A stretch of DNA of 33,333 nucleotides, taken from contig JAHDDI010000002.1 in NCBI GenBank assembly GCA_020629435.1, positions 1 through 33,333 on the forward strand. The letters run 5' to 3'. Of the stretch, positions 15,320-22,807 are shown piece after piece. The first letter of the stretch is position 1, and every line of letters starts with the position of its first letter. Made by a program: the position numbers and the translations under genes. Under the pieces are notes generated by a model, which was given only the letters and a program-made list of their open reading frames with translations, was not told the DNA's origin and ran no database searches. The stretch is from Minisyncoccota bacterium (lineage in GTDB: Bacteria > Patescibacteriota > Minisyncoccia > Phycocordibacterales > GCA-2747955).

Positions 15320-15523
15320 ATGGTAGACTTTACAGGCGATGCAGACTTCAGTGATGCCGAAGTGACAAAATTTCTTGAAGATGAGGGTTTTGCTAGAGGC
15401 ACTAATCCTTTTGTGGCGGAACGTAACCGGCGATTCTATTTGCAAGGACGAAGATGGTTTGAACGTTCCACATGGGACGGCAGCAAAAAGACGCCCGGAG
15501 ATTACAAGGCAAACAAAGTCTAA
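15320..15523 (+). CDS. Small Shine-Dalgarno-led protein of unknown function
   Basis: The 67-residue product ('MVDFTGDADFSDAEVTKFLEDEGF...') is soluble, with an acidic N-terminal half and an aromatic/basic second half ('RNRRFYLQGRRWFERSTW'). I start at ATG 15320, preceded by GAAGAGG at a normal ribosome-binding distance, rather than the TTG at 15302. It follows 14816..15214 with two hairpins in between and ends at a strong terminator, so the two genes may form one transcript. No family recognised. Confidence 0.55.
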   Translation: MVDFTGDADFSDAEVTKFLEDEGFARGTNPFVAERNRRFYLQGRRWFERSTWDGSKKTPGDYKANKV

Positions 15524-15540
15524 AATCATGCGGCCATATA

Positions 15541-15572
15541 AAAACGCCCGGACTATTCGGTCCGGGCGTTTT
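15541..15572. terminator. Strong bidirectional terminator
   Basis: AAAACGCCCGGAC, loop TATTCG, GTCCGGGCGTTTT: thirteen perfect pairs. It separates the small-gene pair (+) from the PfkB kinase (-), whose stop is about 9 bases away. Confidence 0.9.
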
Positions 15573-15580
15573 CCTATTTC

Positions 15581-16648
15581 TTAATTTATTTTTGTTACTT
15601 CGTAGTAGTCAGGTTTGTTGTCTAAATGTTTTTGAATGTCTTCTCGACTTTGCAGTCCTTCTTGTGCACCAATATATTGCACCACATTCATACTGTTGAT
15701 TGGTCCGATTAATAGCGCTTGTTGCACATCACCAGTTTCTGCATAGATCGCAGTAAACGTAGACGAGAATGAGTCACCAGCACCAGTACGCTCAAGTGGT
15801 GGTTTTGGATCTGGGTACATTGGACAGAAATATACAGAACCATCTTCATCACGAGCGTATGCTCCGCCTGGTCCGTCAGTAATTACAGGAATTTTCGGTC
15901 CTACTTTGTGCATTTCTTCTAAAAGAATACTTACTGCTGCAGATCGAGATGTTTCTTTTTCTGCAGATTCGACTCGCTCTTCTAGTCCTGACACTTCACG
16001 GTACAAAATTCGCTTTGCTTCTTCTACGTTACAGAAGAACAAAGTCGACTGTTCGTATACTGGCTTAAGCGCCTGCACTCCTAGTTTCATTTGAAATGTA
16101 CCTGGTTGAAAAGCAAGTTTGGTTGCACCATCTTTCGAAGCAATATAATCCGCAATTTCAATTTGGTGAGGTTGTGAGTTTTCTGCAAGAGAAGAAAGGT
16201 ACACCCATTTTGGAGTACCAATGTCTGGCAATGCATAGTTGTATTCTGTATGTTTTACTAAAATAGTCCGGTCAGCATTGTGCGAAATAACATAGTGAAA
16301 GTTTGATATCTCACCAGGATGGGTAGTAATAAAATCAGTATTCACTTTGTTTTCTTGTAGTGCGTTGATTTGTTCCTTACCATACGCGTCGTCTCCTACG
16401 TTTGCCACATATGCAGTCTTAAGTCCTAATCGTGTTGCAGACACAGATGCGTTTGCGCTATTTCCAACACCTGCCACTACTTTGTGCGACTCAAATGGAA
16501 TCTTGTCTCCATAGGCCATACACAGTAAGTCAGGCCCACTTGTGCCGGGCATTACGACTTCTCGGTCCATGATAGAGACAGAGTTAATACTAATAAATGC
16601 ATCTGTTACCACATCACCGATACCAATAAAATCAAATTCTTGACTCAT
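15581..16648 (-). CDS. PfkB-family carbohydrate (ribokinase-type) kinase
   Basis: The 355-residue protein has the N-terminal Gly-rich region of the family ('VVAGVGNSANASVSATRLG', 'VGDDAYG') and the C-terminal signature 'ERTGAGDSFSSTF' with the catalytic Asp and anion hole. PfkB kinases phosphorylate sugars or nucleosides; the substrate cannot be told from sequence. It stands alone on the minus strand, divergent from the bL25 gene. An extended -10 (TGC-TACAAT) about 30 bases upstream gives a leader of roughly 23 bases. Confidence 0.9.
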   Translation of the reverse strand: MSQEFDFIGIGDVVTDAFISINSVSIMDREVVMPGTSGPDLLCMAYGDKIPFESHKVVAGVGNSANASVSATRLGLKTAYVANVGDDAYGKEQINALQENKVNTDFITTHPGEISNFHYVISHNADRTILVKHTEYNYALPDIGTPKWVYLSSLAENSQPHQIEIADYIASKDGATKLAFQPGTFQMKLGVQALKPVYEQSTLFFCNVEEAKRILYREVSGLEERVESAEKETSRSAAVSILLEEMHKVGPKIPVITDGPGGAYARDEDGSVYFCPMYPDPKPPLERTGAGDSFSSTFTAIYAETGDVQQALLIGPINSMNVVQYIGAQEGLQSREDIQKHLDNKPDYYEVTKIN

Positions 16649-16677
16649 ATAAAAATAAATTAGTTTAATATGTATCT

Positions 16678-16686
16678 ATTGTAGCA
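16678..16686 (-). promoter_or_regulatory. Extended -10 promoter of the PfkB kinase
   Basis: Minus-strand TGC-TACAAT (16686-16678). The transcript would start near 16671. Divergent from the bL25 promoter. Confidence 0.55.
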
Positions 16687-16705
16687 AATCAACAAATAAA
16701 CTTCG

Positions 16706-16733
16706 TTGCGTTTTGTGTAAAAAACGGTACAAT
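16706..16733 (+). promoter_or_regulatory. Promoter of the bL25 gene (near-leaderless)
   Basis: TTGCGT (16706-16711), 16-base spacer, TACAAT (16728-16733), then 9 bases to the ATG at 16743. The track's earlier start (16713) lies inside this promoter and is excluded. Confidence 0.65.
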
Positions 16734-16742
16734 ACCGCCATT

Positions 16743-17369
16743 ATGAAATTACAAGCACAGAAACGAGCAACAGAAGAAAAAGCTTCTGTTATACGAAAAG
16801 CAGGAATGATTCCTGCAGTTTGTTACGGTCCTGACCAAGAAGCAGTGACTATAGCAATTGATTCAAGAGAATTTATTAAAACTTACCGTGAAGCGGGGAA
16901 TTCAACAATTATTGACTTGGAAGCAGACGGAGAGTCCTACGAAGTTTTGGTAAAAGATATCGATTATCATCCAGTAACTGATGAAATTTTACATATTGAC
17001 TTTTATGCAATTAAGCGAGGAGAAGAAATGCAATTGTCAGTGTCATTGGTATTTGTCGGAGAATCACAAGCTGACAAAGATGGTGGAATTTTAAACGAAA
17101 TTTTGCACGAATTAGAAGTACGATGTTTACCAAGAAATATTCCATCTGAAATTGAAGTAGACTTGTCGACATTAACAGAAGCGGGTATGGCAATCACCGT
17201 AGGTGATCTACAACTTGGAGAAGGTGTCGTTGCAACCGCGGAAAGTACTGATGTGGTAGTAAGTGTTTCAGAAGCATCAGAAGAAGTTGAAGAAGAAACA
17301 GGAGACGACCAAGCAGCACTTGATGCAGTATTGGCTGATCCACAAGGAGACAGCAAAGAAGAGGAATAA
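16743..17369 (+). CDS. rplY: 50S ribosomal protein bL25, CTC/TL5 type
   Basis: The 208-residue product has the 5S-rRNA-binding L25 domain (residues 1-~90, 'RKAGMIPAVCYGP', 'DYHPVTDEILHIDFY') and the C-terminal TL5/CTC beta domain (~95-180, 'LPRNIPSEIEVDLSTL'), then an acidic tail ('EEVEEETGDDQAA'). Such two-domain L25 proteins are general stress-associated in Gram-positives. It is a single-gene transcript with a terminator after it. Confidence 0.93.
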   Translation: MKLQAQKRATEEKASVIRKAGMIPAVCYGPDQEAVTIAIDSREFIKTYREAGNSTIIDLEADGESYEVLVKDIDYHPVTDEILHIDFYAIKRGEEMQLSVSLVFVGESQADKDGGILNEILHELEVRCLPRNIPSEIEVDLSTLTEAGMAITVGDLQLGEGVVATAESTDVVVSVSEASEEVEEETGDDQAALDAVLADPQGDSKEEE

Positions 17370-17401
17370 AAAGACAAGCATAATTTCTTTCTTATATTTT
17401 T

Positions 17402-17424
17402 AAAAAGCGCGCTACGCGTTTTTT
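17402..17424 (+). terminator. Intrinsic terminator after bL25
   Basis: AAAAA-G-CGCG, loop CTA, CGCG-TTTTTT, with one bulged G. Short G/C stem with good A and T tracts. Confidence 0.7.
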
Positions 17425-17472
17425 AATTACCACACGATAGGGGTTTGTACAGGTTTTTCTTTTGTCACGGAT

Positions 17473-17481
17473 TGGTATAAT
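17473..17481 (+). promoter_or_regulatory. Extended -10 promoter of the transglycosylase (leaderless)
   Basis: TGG-TATAAT (17473-17481), 6 bases before the ATG at 17488. Confidence 0.65.
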
Positions 17482-17487
17482 GGTAAT

Positions 17488-18885
17488 ATGAAAAAAAATA
17501 ATTTTTACCTCTCCTTGTTTGTCGTGGGTCTTGTGTTCGGACAAGTGGCACATGGCCAATCAATCTGTTTGCAAGCAGAGTCAATTGATAATTTAGATGA
17601 TAACGCACTGCAACTGTTGGTTGATCAATGTAATGCAGAAATTGCCGCAGAGCAAGCAAAATTACAGGCAACCAAGCAAGAGACTCAGTCACGTGACAGA
17701 GATCTGCGTTTATCAGAACAAAACATTCGGCAATCCGAGGCATTTATACGTTCTCGAGATTTAGAAATTAAAAAAATATTAGGCCGAATCTCAGAGCAAA
17801 AAAAACGAGTTCAAACAGTTGAGGAAAAAGCAGAGCAAGCACAGCAGTCTATTGCAAATTTAATTCGAGAGAAAAATTCTCTTGATGGGTATTCGATAGT
17901 TGAGGCTGTGTTTTCCAAGCTATCATTATCTGGTTTTTTTGCTGATATTACTAATTTTGATGTTCTGCGTGATCGCTTGCAAGCTGATTTCGAAGCATAC
18001 AATGTTTTAAAAGAAGAAATTATTGAAGAACAGTCAGAATTAGCAGAAGAAGAATCACGACAGCGTGAATTAGCAGAACAAAAAGAATCAGAGAAGCGAC
18101 AACTAGAGCGAACCAGAGCGGAGCAAAAAGTACTACGCGACATTTCAAAAGAAACTGAAATACAATACGAGCAGCTGATTGCCGAGAAAGAAGCTGCCAA
18201 GAAAGCATTGCGTTCACGATTGTTCACTACGGCGTCAGGGCAGAAAATATCTTTTGGTGATGCCTATGACATTATCCGTCCTTATGAGAAATCACTAGGT
18301 ATCGATGCGGCGTTTATTTTAGCAGTTTTGTTTCAAGAATCAGGGTGGGGAGGGCAAATTGGTGGAAATATTGGTCAATGTACATATAACCAATATAACT
18401 CACACGGAGGTACAAAAAACGGTAAACAGGTAATGTCTGCGTCACAACAAGCTAATTTTTTAACTATCATGGGTGATTTAGGGATTAATGCAGCAGGACA
18501 AAAAGTTTCTTGCCCAATACCAACAGACGGTGCGTACGGAGGCGCTATGGGGCCAGCACAATTTATGCCAAACACTTGGATGGAAGTTCGCAATCAGGCA
18601 GCAAAATATATTGGAATATCTGGATCAAACATGTCTCCGTTTTCTAATCGAGATGCGTTTATTGCATCAGGGACATATCTACGTAATCATTATTATTCAT
18701 CATCATGTTCACAATATGCGGCTGACTATGCACATATCCGTAGTGCGAAATCATTACGCGAAAAATGTGCAGCCGCGCGATATTATGCAGGGGGAAATTG
18801 GTTTAAATTCCGAAATACCTATGGTGAATCCGTACAGTCGCGAGCAAACAGATTCCGAGCAGATATTGCAACACTGAATGATTAA
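17488..18885 (+). CDS. Secreted coiled-coil lytic transglycosylase
   Basis: The 465-residue product has a signal peptide (to about 'VAHG|QS', residue 23), a long coiled coil (residues ~30-245, rich in Q, E, K) like the PcsB/EnvC FtsX-interacting hydrolase region, and a C-terminal lytic transglycosylase domain. The latter has the catalytic Glu in 'LFQESGWGG' and the MltB-type motif 'YGGAMGPAQFMPNTW'. It would cleave glycan strands of peptidoglycan without water. The coiled coil suggests control by an FtsEX-like partner at division (inference). Leaderless start at 17488. Confidence 0.88.
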   Translation: MKKNNFYLSLFVVGLVFGQVAHGQSICLQAESIDNLDDNALQLLVDQCNAEIAAEQAKLQATKQETQSRDRDLRLSEQNIRQSEAFIRSRDLEIKKILGRISEQKKRVQTVEEKAEQAQQSIANLIREKNSLDGYSIVEAVFSKLSLSGFFADITNFDVLRDRLQADFEAYNVLKEEIIEEQSELAEEESRQRELAEQKESEKRQLERTRAEQKVLRDISKETEIQYEQLIAEKEAAKKALRSRLFTTASGQKISFGDAYDIIRPYEKSLGIDAAFILAVLFQESGWGGQIGGNIGQCTYNQYNSHGGTKNGKQVMSASQQANFLTIMGDLGINAAGQKVSCPIPTDGAYGGAMGPAQFMPNTWMEVRNQAAKYIGISGSNMSPFSNRDAFIASGTYLRNHYYSSSCSQYAADYAHIRSAKSLREKCAAARYYAGGNWFKFRNTYGESVQSRANRFRADIATLND

Positions 18886-18889
18886 TAAC

Positions 18890-18898
18890 TGCTATAAT
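18890..18898 (+). promoter_or_regulatory. Extended -10 promoter of the ABC-F gene
   Basis: TGC-TATAAT (18890-18898), starting 5 bases after the transglycosylase stop codon. Transcription would begin near 18905, upstream of the hairpin at 18911-18937. Confidence 0.65.
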
Positions 18899-18910
18899 AT
18901 AATCAACCTA

Positions 18911-18937
18911 GAAAACCGATTACTGTAATCGGTTTTC
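18911..18937 (+). terminator. Terminator-like hairpin in the leader of the ABC-F gene
   Basis: GAAAACCGATTA, loop CTG, TAATCGGTTTTC: twelve perfect pairs. The right arm ends in TTTTCTT. It ends the transglycosylase transcript, but because the ABC-F promoter lies upstream of it, it is also inside the ABC-F leader and could act as an attenuator. Confidence 0.7.
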
Positions 18938-18953
18938 TTATGGTATTGGTTAT

Positions 18954-20459
18954 ATGTTAATCGAAGCAACACAACTACATAAATCATACAACGAGAACGT
19001 TATTTTAGATGACGTGTCTTTTGTTGTGACACCTAATTCTCGAATAGGGTTGGTGGGTGAAAACGGAGTAGGGAAAACAACATTATTAAAAATATTACAA
19101 AAAACAGAATCATTTGATGATGGTTTTTTGCATATAAAAAAAGGACTGCGAATAGTGTACGTTCCCCAAGTTCCAGATATCGATGTAACAGAAACAGTCA
19201 GTAGTTTTCTCTCGAACTATACAGATAAGCCACACATAATTATTCAGGCTCTTGAATCGTTGAATGCTAATGAAATTGTTCATAAAAAATTTGGGGAATT
19301 GTCAGGTGGGCAAAAAACAAAAGTGTATTTAGCGCGCATAGCGTTACATGAAGCAGACGTGTTGTTGTTGGATGAACCAACGAACCACTTGGATATGCAT
19401 GGGTTAGACTGGCTTGAAAAATATATAAAACAATTCAAAGGGGCGCTAATGTTAATTTCTCACGACCGATATTTTTTGGACCAGGTAACCACCGAAATTA
19501 TTGAATTAGAGAATGGTTCCTTGCAGTCGTTTGGTGGTAATTATTCTTTTTATCGAGAACAAAAACAAATAAACAAGGAAGCATATGCACACCAATATCA
19601 AACGCAACAAAAGGAACTAGGTAGGTTAAAAAATTCTGCAAATAAACAAAAAGAAGAAGGGAATCGTAAAAACTATAATCGTGTTAATACACGCGATAAC
19701 GACAAATATTCCGCTCATTATTTGGCCGATCGTTCATCGAATAAATTACATAATTCTGCAAAAAATATAGAGTCACGCATGAATCATATGAATATGTTGG
19801 ACAAACCCGACAAAGAGATTGTTTTAGATTTGTATTTCAGGCCATCGGGCGCACAAAACAGTAATGTTATACAAATAGAAGATATGGATATCGCATACAC
19901 TGAGCCATTACTTCATGTTGATTCACTCTCAGTTTTGTATGGACAAAGAATCGCGCTACAAGGAGAGAATGGGTCCGGTAAAACAACACTTATTCGTCAT
20001 ATTCTTGATCACAAAAAACACGAACAAATTGTAGTTGGGCCGGGTGTAGTAATAGGGTATCTCAGTCAAGATCACGCAGAATTATTGGACAATGCAACTG
20101 CGATTGATTTGTTGACAGAGATAGAAGGAATTGACGTTACCGCAGCATACAAAATATTGTCCCAAATTAAAATTGACCCAAAGCAAGCAAAACAACGTAC
20201 ACAGGACTTCAGTTCAGGTCAAAAGACCAAACTGTTGTTAGCCTTGATTATGGCACGTGGTGCAAACTGTATTATTTTGGACGAACCGACAAACCATCTT
20301 GATTTCGAGGCAATTGACGTTATTGAATCAGCACTAGTAGATTTCAAGGGGACACTGATAGTTATTTCACACGACCGGTATTTTTTAGAACAAATAGGGG
20401 TAAATAAATATATTTCAATTAAAGAAAAAACACTGACACATTCTAGAATAGAGCAATAA
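18954..20459 (+). CDS. ABC-F family ATPase (ribosome-associated)
   Basis: The 501-residue protein has two fused ATPase domains and no membrane segment, as in ABC-F factors. Domain 1: Walker A 'GENGVGKTT', signature 'LSGGQKTK', Walker B 'LLLDEPTNHLD', 'SHDRYF'. Domain 2: 'GENGSGKTT', 'FSSGQKTK' (degenerate LSGGQ), 'IILDEPTNHLD', 'SHDRYF'. The domains are joined by a basic helical linker (residues ~200-280) that in this family reaches the peptidyl-transferase centre. It may rescue stalled ribosomes or protect against antibiotics; I cannot assign a subfamily. It has a leader with a hairpin, and its 3' end overlaps the thermonuclease gene by 17 bases. Confidence 0.92.
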   Translation: MLIEATQLHKSYNENVILDDVSFVVTPNSRIGLVGENGVGKTTLLKILQKTESFDDGFLHIKKGLRIVYVPQVPDIDVTETVSSFLSNYTDKPHIIIQALESLNANEIVHKKFGELSGGQKTKVYLARIALHEADVLLLDEPTNHLDMHGLDWLEKYIKQFKGALMLISHDRYFLDQVTTEIIELENGSLQSFGGNYSFYREQKQINKEAYAHQYQTQQKELGRLKNSANKQKEEGNRKNYNRVNTRDNDKYSAHYLADRSSNKLHNSAKNIESRMNHMNMLDKPDKEIVLDLYFRPSGAQNSNVIQIEDMDIAYTEPLLHVDSLSVLYGQRIALQGENGSGKTTLIRHILDHKKHEQIVVGPGVVIGYLSQDHAELLDNATAIDLLTEIEGIDVTAAYKILSQIKIDPKQAKQRTQDFSSGQKTKLLLALIMARGANCIILDEPTNHLDFEAIDVIESALVDFKGTLIVISHDRYFLEQIGVNKYISIKEKTLTHSRIEQ

Positions 20460-21003
20460 TAGATTCAATAATTTTCTTAATTTGGTTTGCGAGTATGTAA
20501 TAGGATTTCCATGCTTCTGTTGCCTGATCAATTGATTGTTCACTATAACGACATGCGTCATCTGCCCAGAGACCAATTTTGTTTAATCGAGCCCGAGATT
20601 CGGCTGCGATATATTTACTTTTCCGTTCATGATCAAAAGACCTATATGCATATGCATATCCGTCCTGAATCATTTGTAGACCAAAATCAGTGTCATCCGA
20701 CAGGGTAATGTATCCGAGCAACCTATCGTATTTGTCTCTTTCGTTACTATGGACTAGAACCACCGAAGAACCAAGGGGGAGTAATTTACGAGCCTGGTCA
20801 CTTGCTTCTTGTCCAAAACAACCAACAGGCCTGTTAGATGCAACTATTTCAGGGGTATCTATCCCAACAATACGAATTTTTTCTTCTGTACCAGAAAAAG
20901 ACAGATAAACAGTGTCGCCGTCGACAACTTTTGTGATTATCGCAGGTTGTTCTGCTGCATTAAGGTAAAACGGAATCAATAACAAAAAGAGAATTTTTTT
21001 CAT
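20443..21003 (-). CDS. Secreted thermonuclease (SNase-like)
   Basis: The 186-residue product has a signal peptide ('MKKILFLLLIPFYLNAA') and a staphylococcal-nuclease domain with the key motifs 'VVDGDTVYL', 'RIVGIDTPE' (Arg, Asp, Glu of the active site) and 'DRLLGY' (second Arg). It cuts DNA and RNA using Ca2+ outside the cell. I use ATG 21003, 6 bases after an extended -10 box, instead of the track's 21030, which lies upstream of that promoter. In an organism expected to scavenge nucleotides, an extracellular nuclease is a sensible tool (inference). Confidence 0.9.
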   Translation of the reverse strand: MKKILFLLLIPFYLNAAEQPAIITKVVDGDTVYLSFSGTEEKIRIVGIDTPEIVASNRPVGCFGQEASDQARKLLPLGSSVVLVHSNERDKYDRLLGYITLSDDTDFGLQMIQDGYAYAYRSFDHERKSKYIAAESRARLNKIGLWADDACRYSEQSIDQATEAWKSYYILANQIKKIIESIIALF

Positions 21004-21009
21004 TGCTAA

Positions 21010-21018
21010 ATTGTAGCA
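21010..21018 (-). promoter_or_regulatory. Extended -10 promoter of the thermonuclease (leaderless)
   Basis: Minus-strand TGC-TACAAT (21018-21010), 6 bases before ATG 21003. Confidence 0.65.
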
Positions 21019-21029
21019 TGGAAGACACA

Positions 21030-21058
21030 TTGAATTGATAATTTACGCACGGTATACT
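21030..21058 (+). promoter_or_regulatory. Promoter of the 21065 gene (leaderless)
   Basis: TTGAAT (21030-21035), 17-base spacer, TATACT (21053-21058), 6 bases to ATG 21065. Back to back with the thermonuclease promoter. Confidence 0.65.
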
Positions 21059-21064
21059 AAGACT

Positions 21065-21463
21065 ATGAAATATTTTCTTGCGGGAGCCCTAATTATTCCT
21101 GTACTACTGTGGGGGCAATCAAAGCCACCAACTGTCGTCAAACCTCAGTATAACGAATATAGTTTTACTGGTGAAGCGCAAGATAATACCAACCAGGGGA
21201 CACTAAGTAATTTACTGATTCCAACAGATATTGTCGCTACGACAGCTACCGAAACAGCGGTTATTTCTGAAATAGAAATAACAACAGAATTAGGGTCAAC
21301 GACTGTGCCACTACGGACGGCGACTAGTGTGGCTGAGGAAGTAGAGACCAGATTGTCTAATGTAGTCGAGAAAATTAATCAGGATTACGAAATTGCAGAA
21401 AAACAATGCCAAAATGGATCATGGCTTAGAAAAATATGGTGCTCATTTACAAGTTGGTTCTAG
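21065..21463 (+). CDS. Secreted Thr-rich protein of unknown function
   Basis: The 132-residue product begins with a signal peptide ('MKYFLAGALIIPVLLWGQ'). A low-complexity Thr/Val/Glu-rich stretch follows, then a short helix, and a C-terminal segment with two Cys and many aromatics ('CQNGSWLRKIWCSFTSWF'). I recognise no family. The start at 21065 is set by the promoter 6 bases upstream. It is divergent from the thermonuclease gene. Confidence 0.6.
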   Translation: MKYFLAGALIIPVLLWGQSKPPTVVKPQYNEYSFTGEAQDNTNQGTLSNLLIPTDIVATTATETAVISEIEITTELGSTTVPLRTATSVAEEVETRLSNVVEKINQDYEIAEKQCQNGSWLRKIWCSFTSWF

Positions 21464-21467
21464 TGAA

Positions 21468-21490
21468 AATTATACCAATAAGGTATAATT
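21468..21490. promoter_or_regulatory. Palindromic promoter or operator before 21497
   Basis: AATTATACC, spacer AATAA, GGTATAATT: a perfect 9-base inverted repeat. The right arm holds a TATAAT that ends 7 bases before ATG 21497; the left arm holds the same box facing the other way. It may be a repressor site or a two-way promoter. Confidence 0.55.
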
Positions 21491-21496
21491 ATATGC

Positions 21497-21730
21497 ATGA
21501 ATATAGACAAAATTTTACAAAACGTACCCGATTCAGTAATGGAATCAGTAGCAGAGAAAGTTGGTGTTAATAGTAATATAGTAAAAACAGTAATTAGTGC
21601 TCTGGCTGGAGAAATGGAAAAGGGAGGTGATTGGATTGAAATGGGTAAGGATTTGTTGGATAAAGATGGTGATGGATCCGTGATAGATGATTTAGGAGAC
21701 ATTGCCAGCTCATTCTTAAAAGGTAAATAA
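21497..21730 (+). CDS. Small protein with an EF-hand-like calcium loop
   Basis: The 77-residue product has amphipathic helices and one 'DKDGDGSVIDDL' loop, which matches the DxDxDG calcium-binding loop of EF-hands and dockerins. The helical N-terminus with 'VGVNSNIVKTVISAL' recalls DUF937-type proteins, but I am not sure. No signal peptide is evident. It lies 9 bases before the Excalibur protein gene and is probably co-transcribed with it. Confidence 0.6.
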   Translation: MNIDKILQNVPDSVMESVAEKVGVNSNIVKTVISALAGEMEKGGDWIEMGKDLLDKDGDGSVIDDLGDIASSFLKGK

Positions 21731-21739
21731 TATAATAAT

Positions 21740-22159
21740 ATGAAAAATTTAAGAGGAAATAAAAACATTCGGTTGATTGCATTATTCTTGCTAATAGTGT
21801 TATGTGTTGGTATTTGGTACTACAGTGACAGTAAAGCGGCCAAAACTGCTGCGATTGTTGCAGGAGGAGCTGCAGCAGTTGGACTGGGTCTAGAAGTTGC
21901 AGATACGGATATCGATTTGGCAAAATGGTGGGAAACAGGTTCATTGTCAGAAGCTGTTTTGCCCAGAGATGAAAGTGGAAATGTATTGATTGGGGAAGTG
22001 TGTGACGCAAAATCAGAAGGTTTCTATGACTATAATTGTGACGATTTTGCTACCCAGGCAGAAGCACAAGCGGTATATGACCAATGTGGAGATGATGTAA
22101 GTCGTCTAGATGGAGATAAAGATGGAATCGTGTGTGAGGCACTTCCAGCAGGAAATTAA
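21740..22159 (+). CDS. Membrane-anchored Excalibur calcium-binding protein
   Basis: The 139-residue protein has an N-terminal membrane helix (residues ~11-27), an Ala/Gly-rich stretch and a C-terminal Excalibur domain ('[20 protein letters not shown]...[15 protein letters not shown]') with its two Cys pairs and the DxDxDGxxCE calcium loop. Excalibur domains are often fused to SNase-like nucleases; here the nuclease is a separate gene 0.7 kb away on the other strand. The domain faces outward. It is the last gene before a strong terminator. Confidence 0.85.
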   Translation: MKNLRGNKNIRLIALFLLIVLCVGIWYYSDSKAAKTAAIVAGGAAAVGLGLEVADTDIDLAKWWETGSLSEAVLPRDESGNVLIGEVCDAKSEGFYDYNCDDFATQAEAQAVYDQCGDDVSRLDGDKDGIVCEALPAGN

Positions 22160-22175
22160 AAAACACATCTATAGT

Positions 22176-22203
22176 AAAAAACCGGACAAACGTCCGGTTT
22201 TTT
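22176..22203 (+). terminator. Intrinsic terminator after the Excalibur gene
   Basis: AAAAAACCGGAC, loop AAAC, GTCCGGTTTTTT: twelve perfect pairs with a T tract. Confidence 0.92.
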
Positions 22204-22205
22204 AC

Positions 22206-22233
22206 TTGCCAATAATACAAAAATATGTATAAT
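22206..22233 (+). promoter_or_regulatory. Promoter of the 22263-22808 pair
   Basis: TTGCCA (22206-22211), 16-base spacer, TATAAT (22228-22233). It starts 2 bases after the preceding terminator. Leader of about 23 bases without a clear Shine-Dalgarno. Confidence 0.7.
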
Positions 22234-22262
22234 TGCACCATTAATAGGTAAATCTTTCAACT

Positions 22263-22781
22263 ATGGCTAAACAGCAAATAATAATTTGGTTAATCGTAGC
22301 AACAGTTATATGGTTCGCAATATCTGTGTACTGGTACACATGCGGAATCAGAGGATTCTGTCAGTATGTATCGACTGTGCCAGATGTGACTGTCGTAGAT
22401 CGAGACGATTCAGGTATCACTGGGTCAGTTTCACAAAACAGCAACACATCTGACAAGAGAACTATAACTAGTTCCGAAGAAATTGTAATTTCTTGTGATA
22501 GTTATCTGGATAGTTATATCCGACTTGGATACAACAATAATCAAGCTGATGTAACCCGACTGCAGGAGTTCTTAAACACATACGAAGATGAATCGTTAGA
22601 TGTTGATGGACAATATTCTTCTGAAGATGTTCAAGCAGTGAATCGCTTCCAAGAGAAATACCGGGCACAAGTGTTGGACCCATATGGCATCTCAGCACCT
22701 ACGGGGTATGTATTTCGGTCAACACGTGATCAAATCAATACACTACAATGTGCATTTGAATACGCAAAAACAAATAATTAA
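22263..22781 (+). CDS. Membrane-anchored peptidoglycan-binding-like protein
   Basis: The 172-residue protein has an N-terminal membrane helix (residues ~6-25), a Ser/Thr/Asp-rich spacer and a C-terminal domain 'DVTRLQEFLNTYEDESLDVDGQYSSEDVQAVNRFQEKY...YGISAPTGYV', which fits the PG_binding_1-like domain common in Parcubacteria. It would hold the outer cell wall to the membrane. It is followed after 26 bases by the HHH protein, so the two form a small operon. Confidence 0.75.
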   Translation: MAKQQIIIWLIVATVIWFAISVYWYTCGIRGFCQYVSTVPDVTVVDRDDSGITGSVSQNSNTSDKRTITSSEEIVISCDSYLDSYIRLGYNNNQADVTRLQEFLNTYEDESLDVDGQYSSEDVQAVNRFQEKYRAQVLDPYGISAPTGYVFRSTRDQINTLQCAFEYAKTNN

Positions 22782-22807
22782 TAATTCGATTACTTAACAA
22801 AAATATT

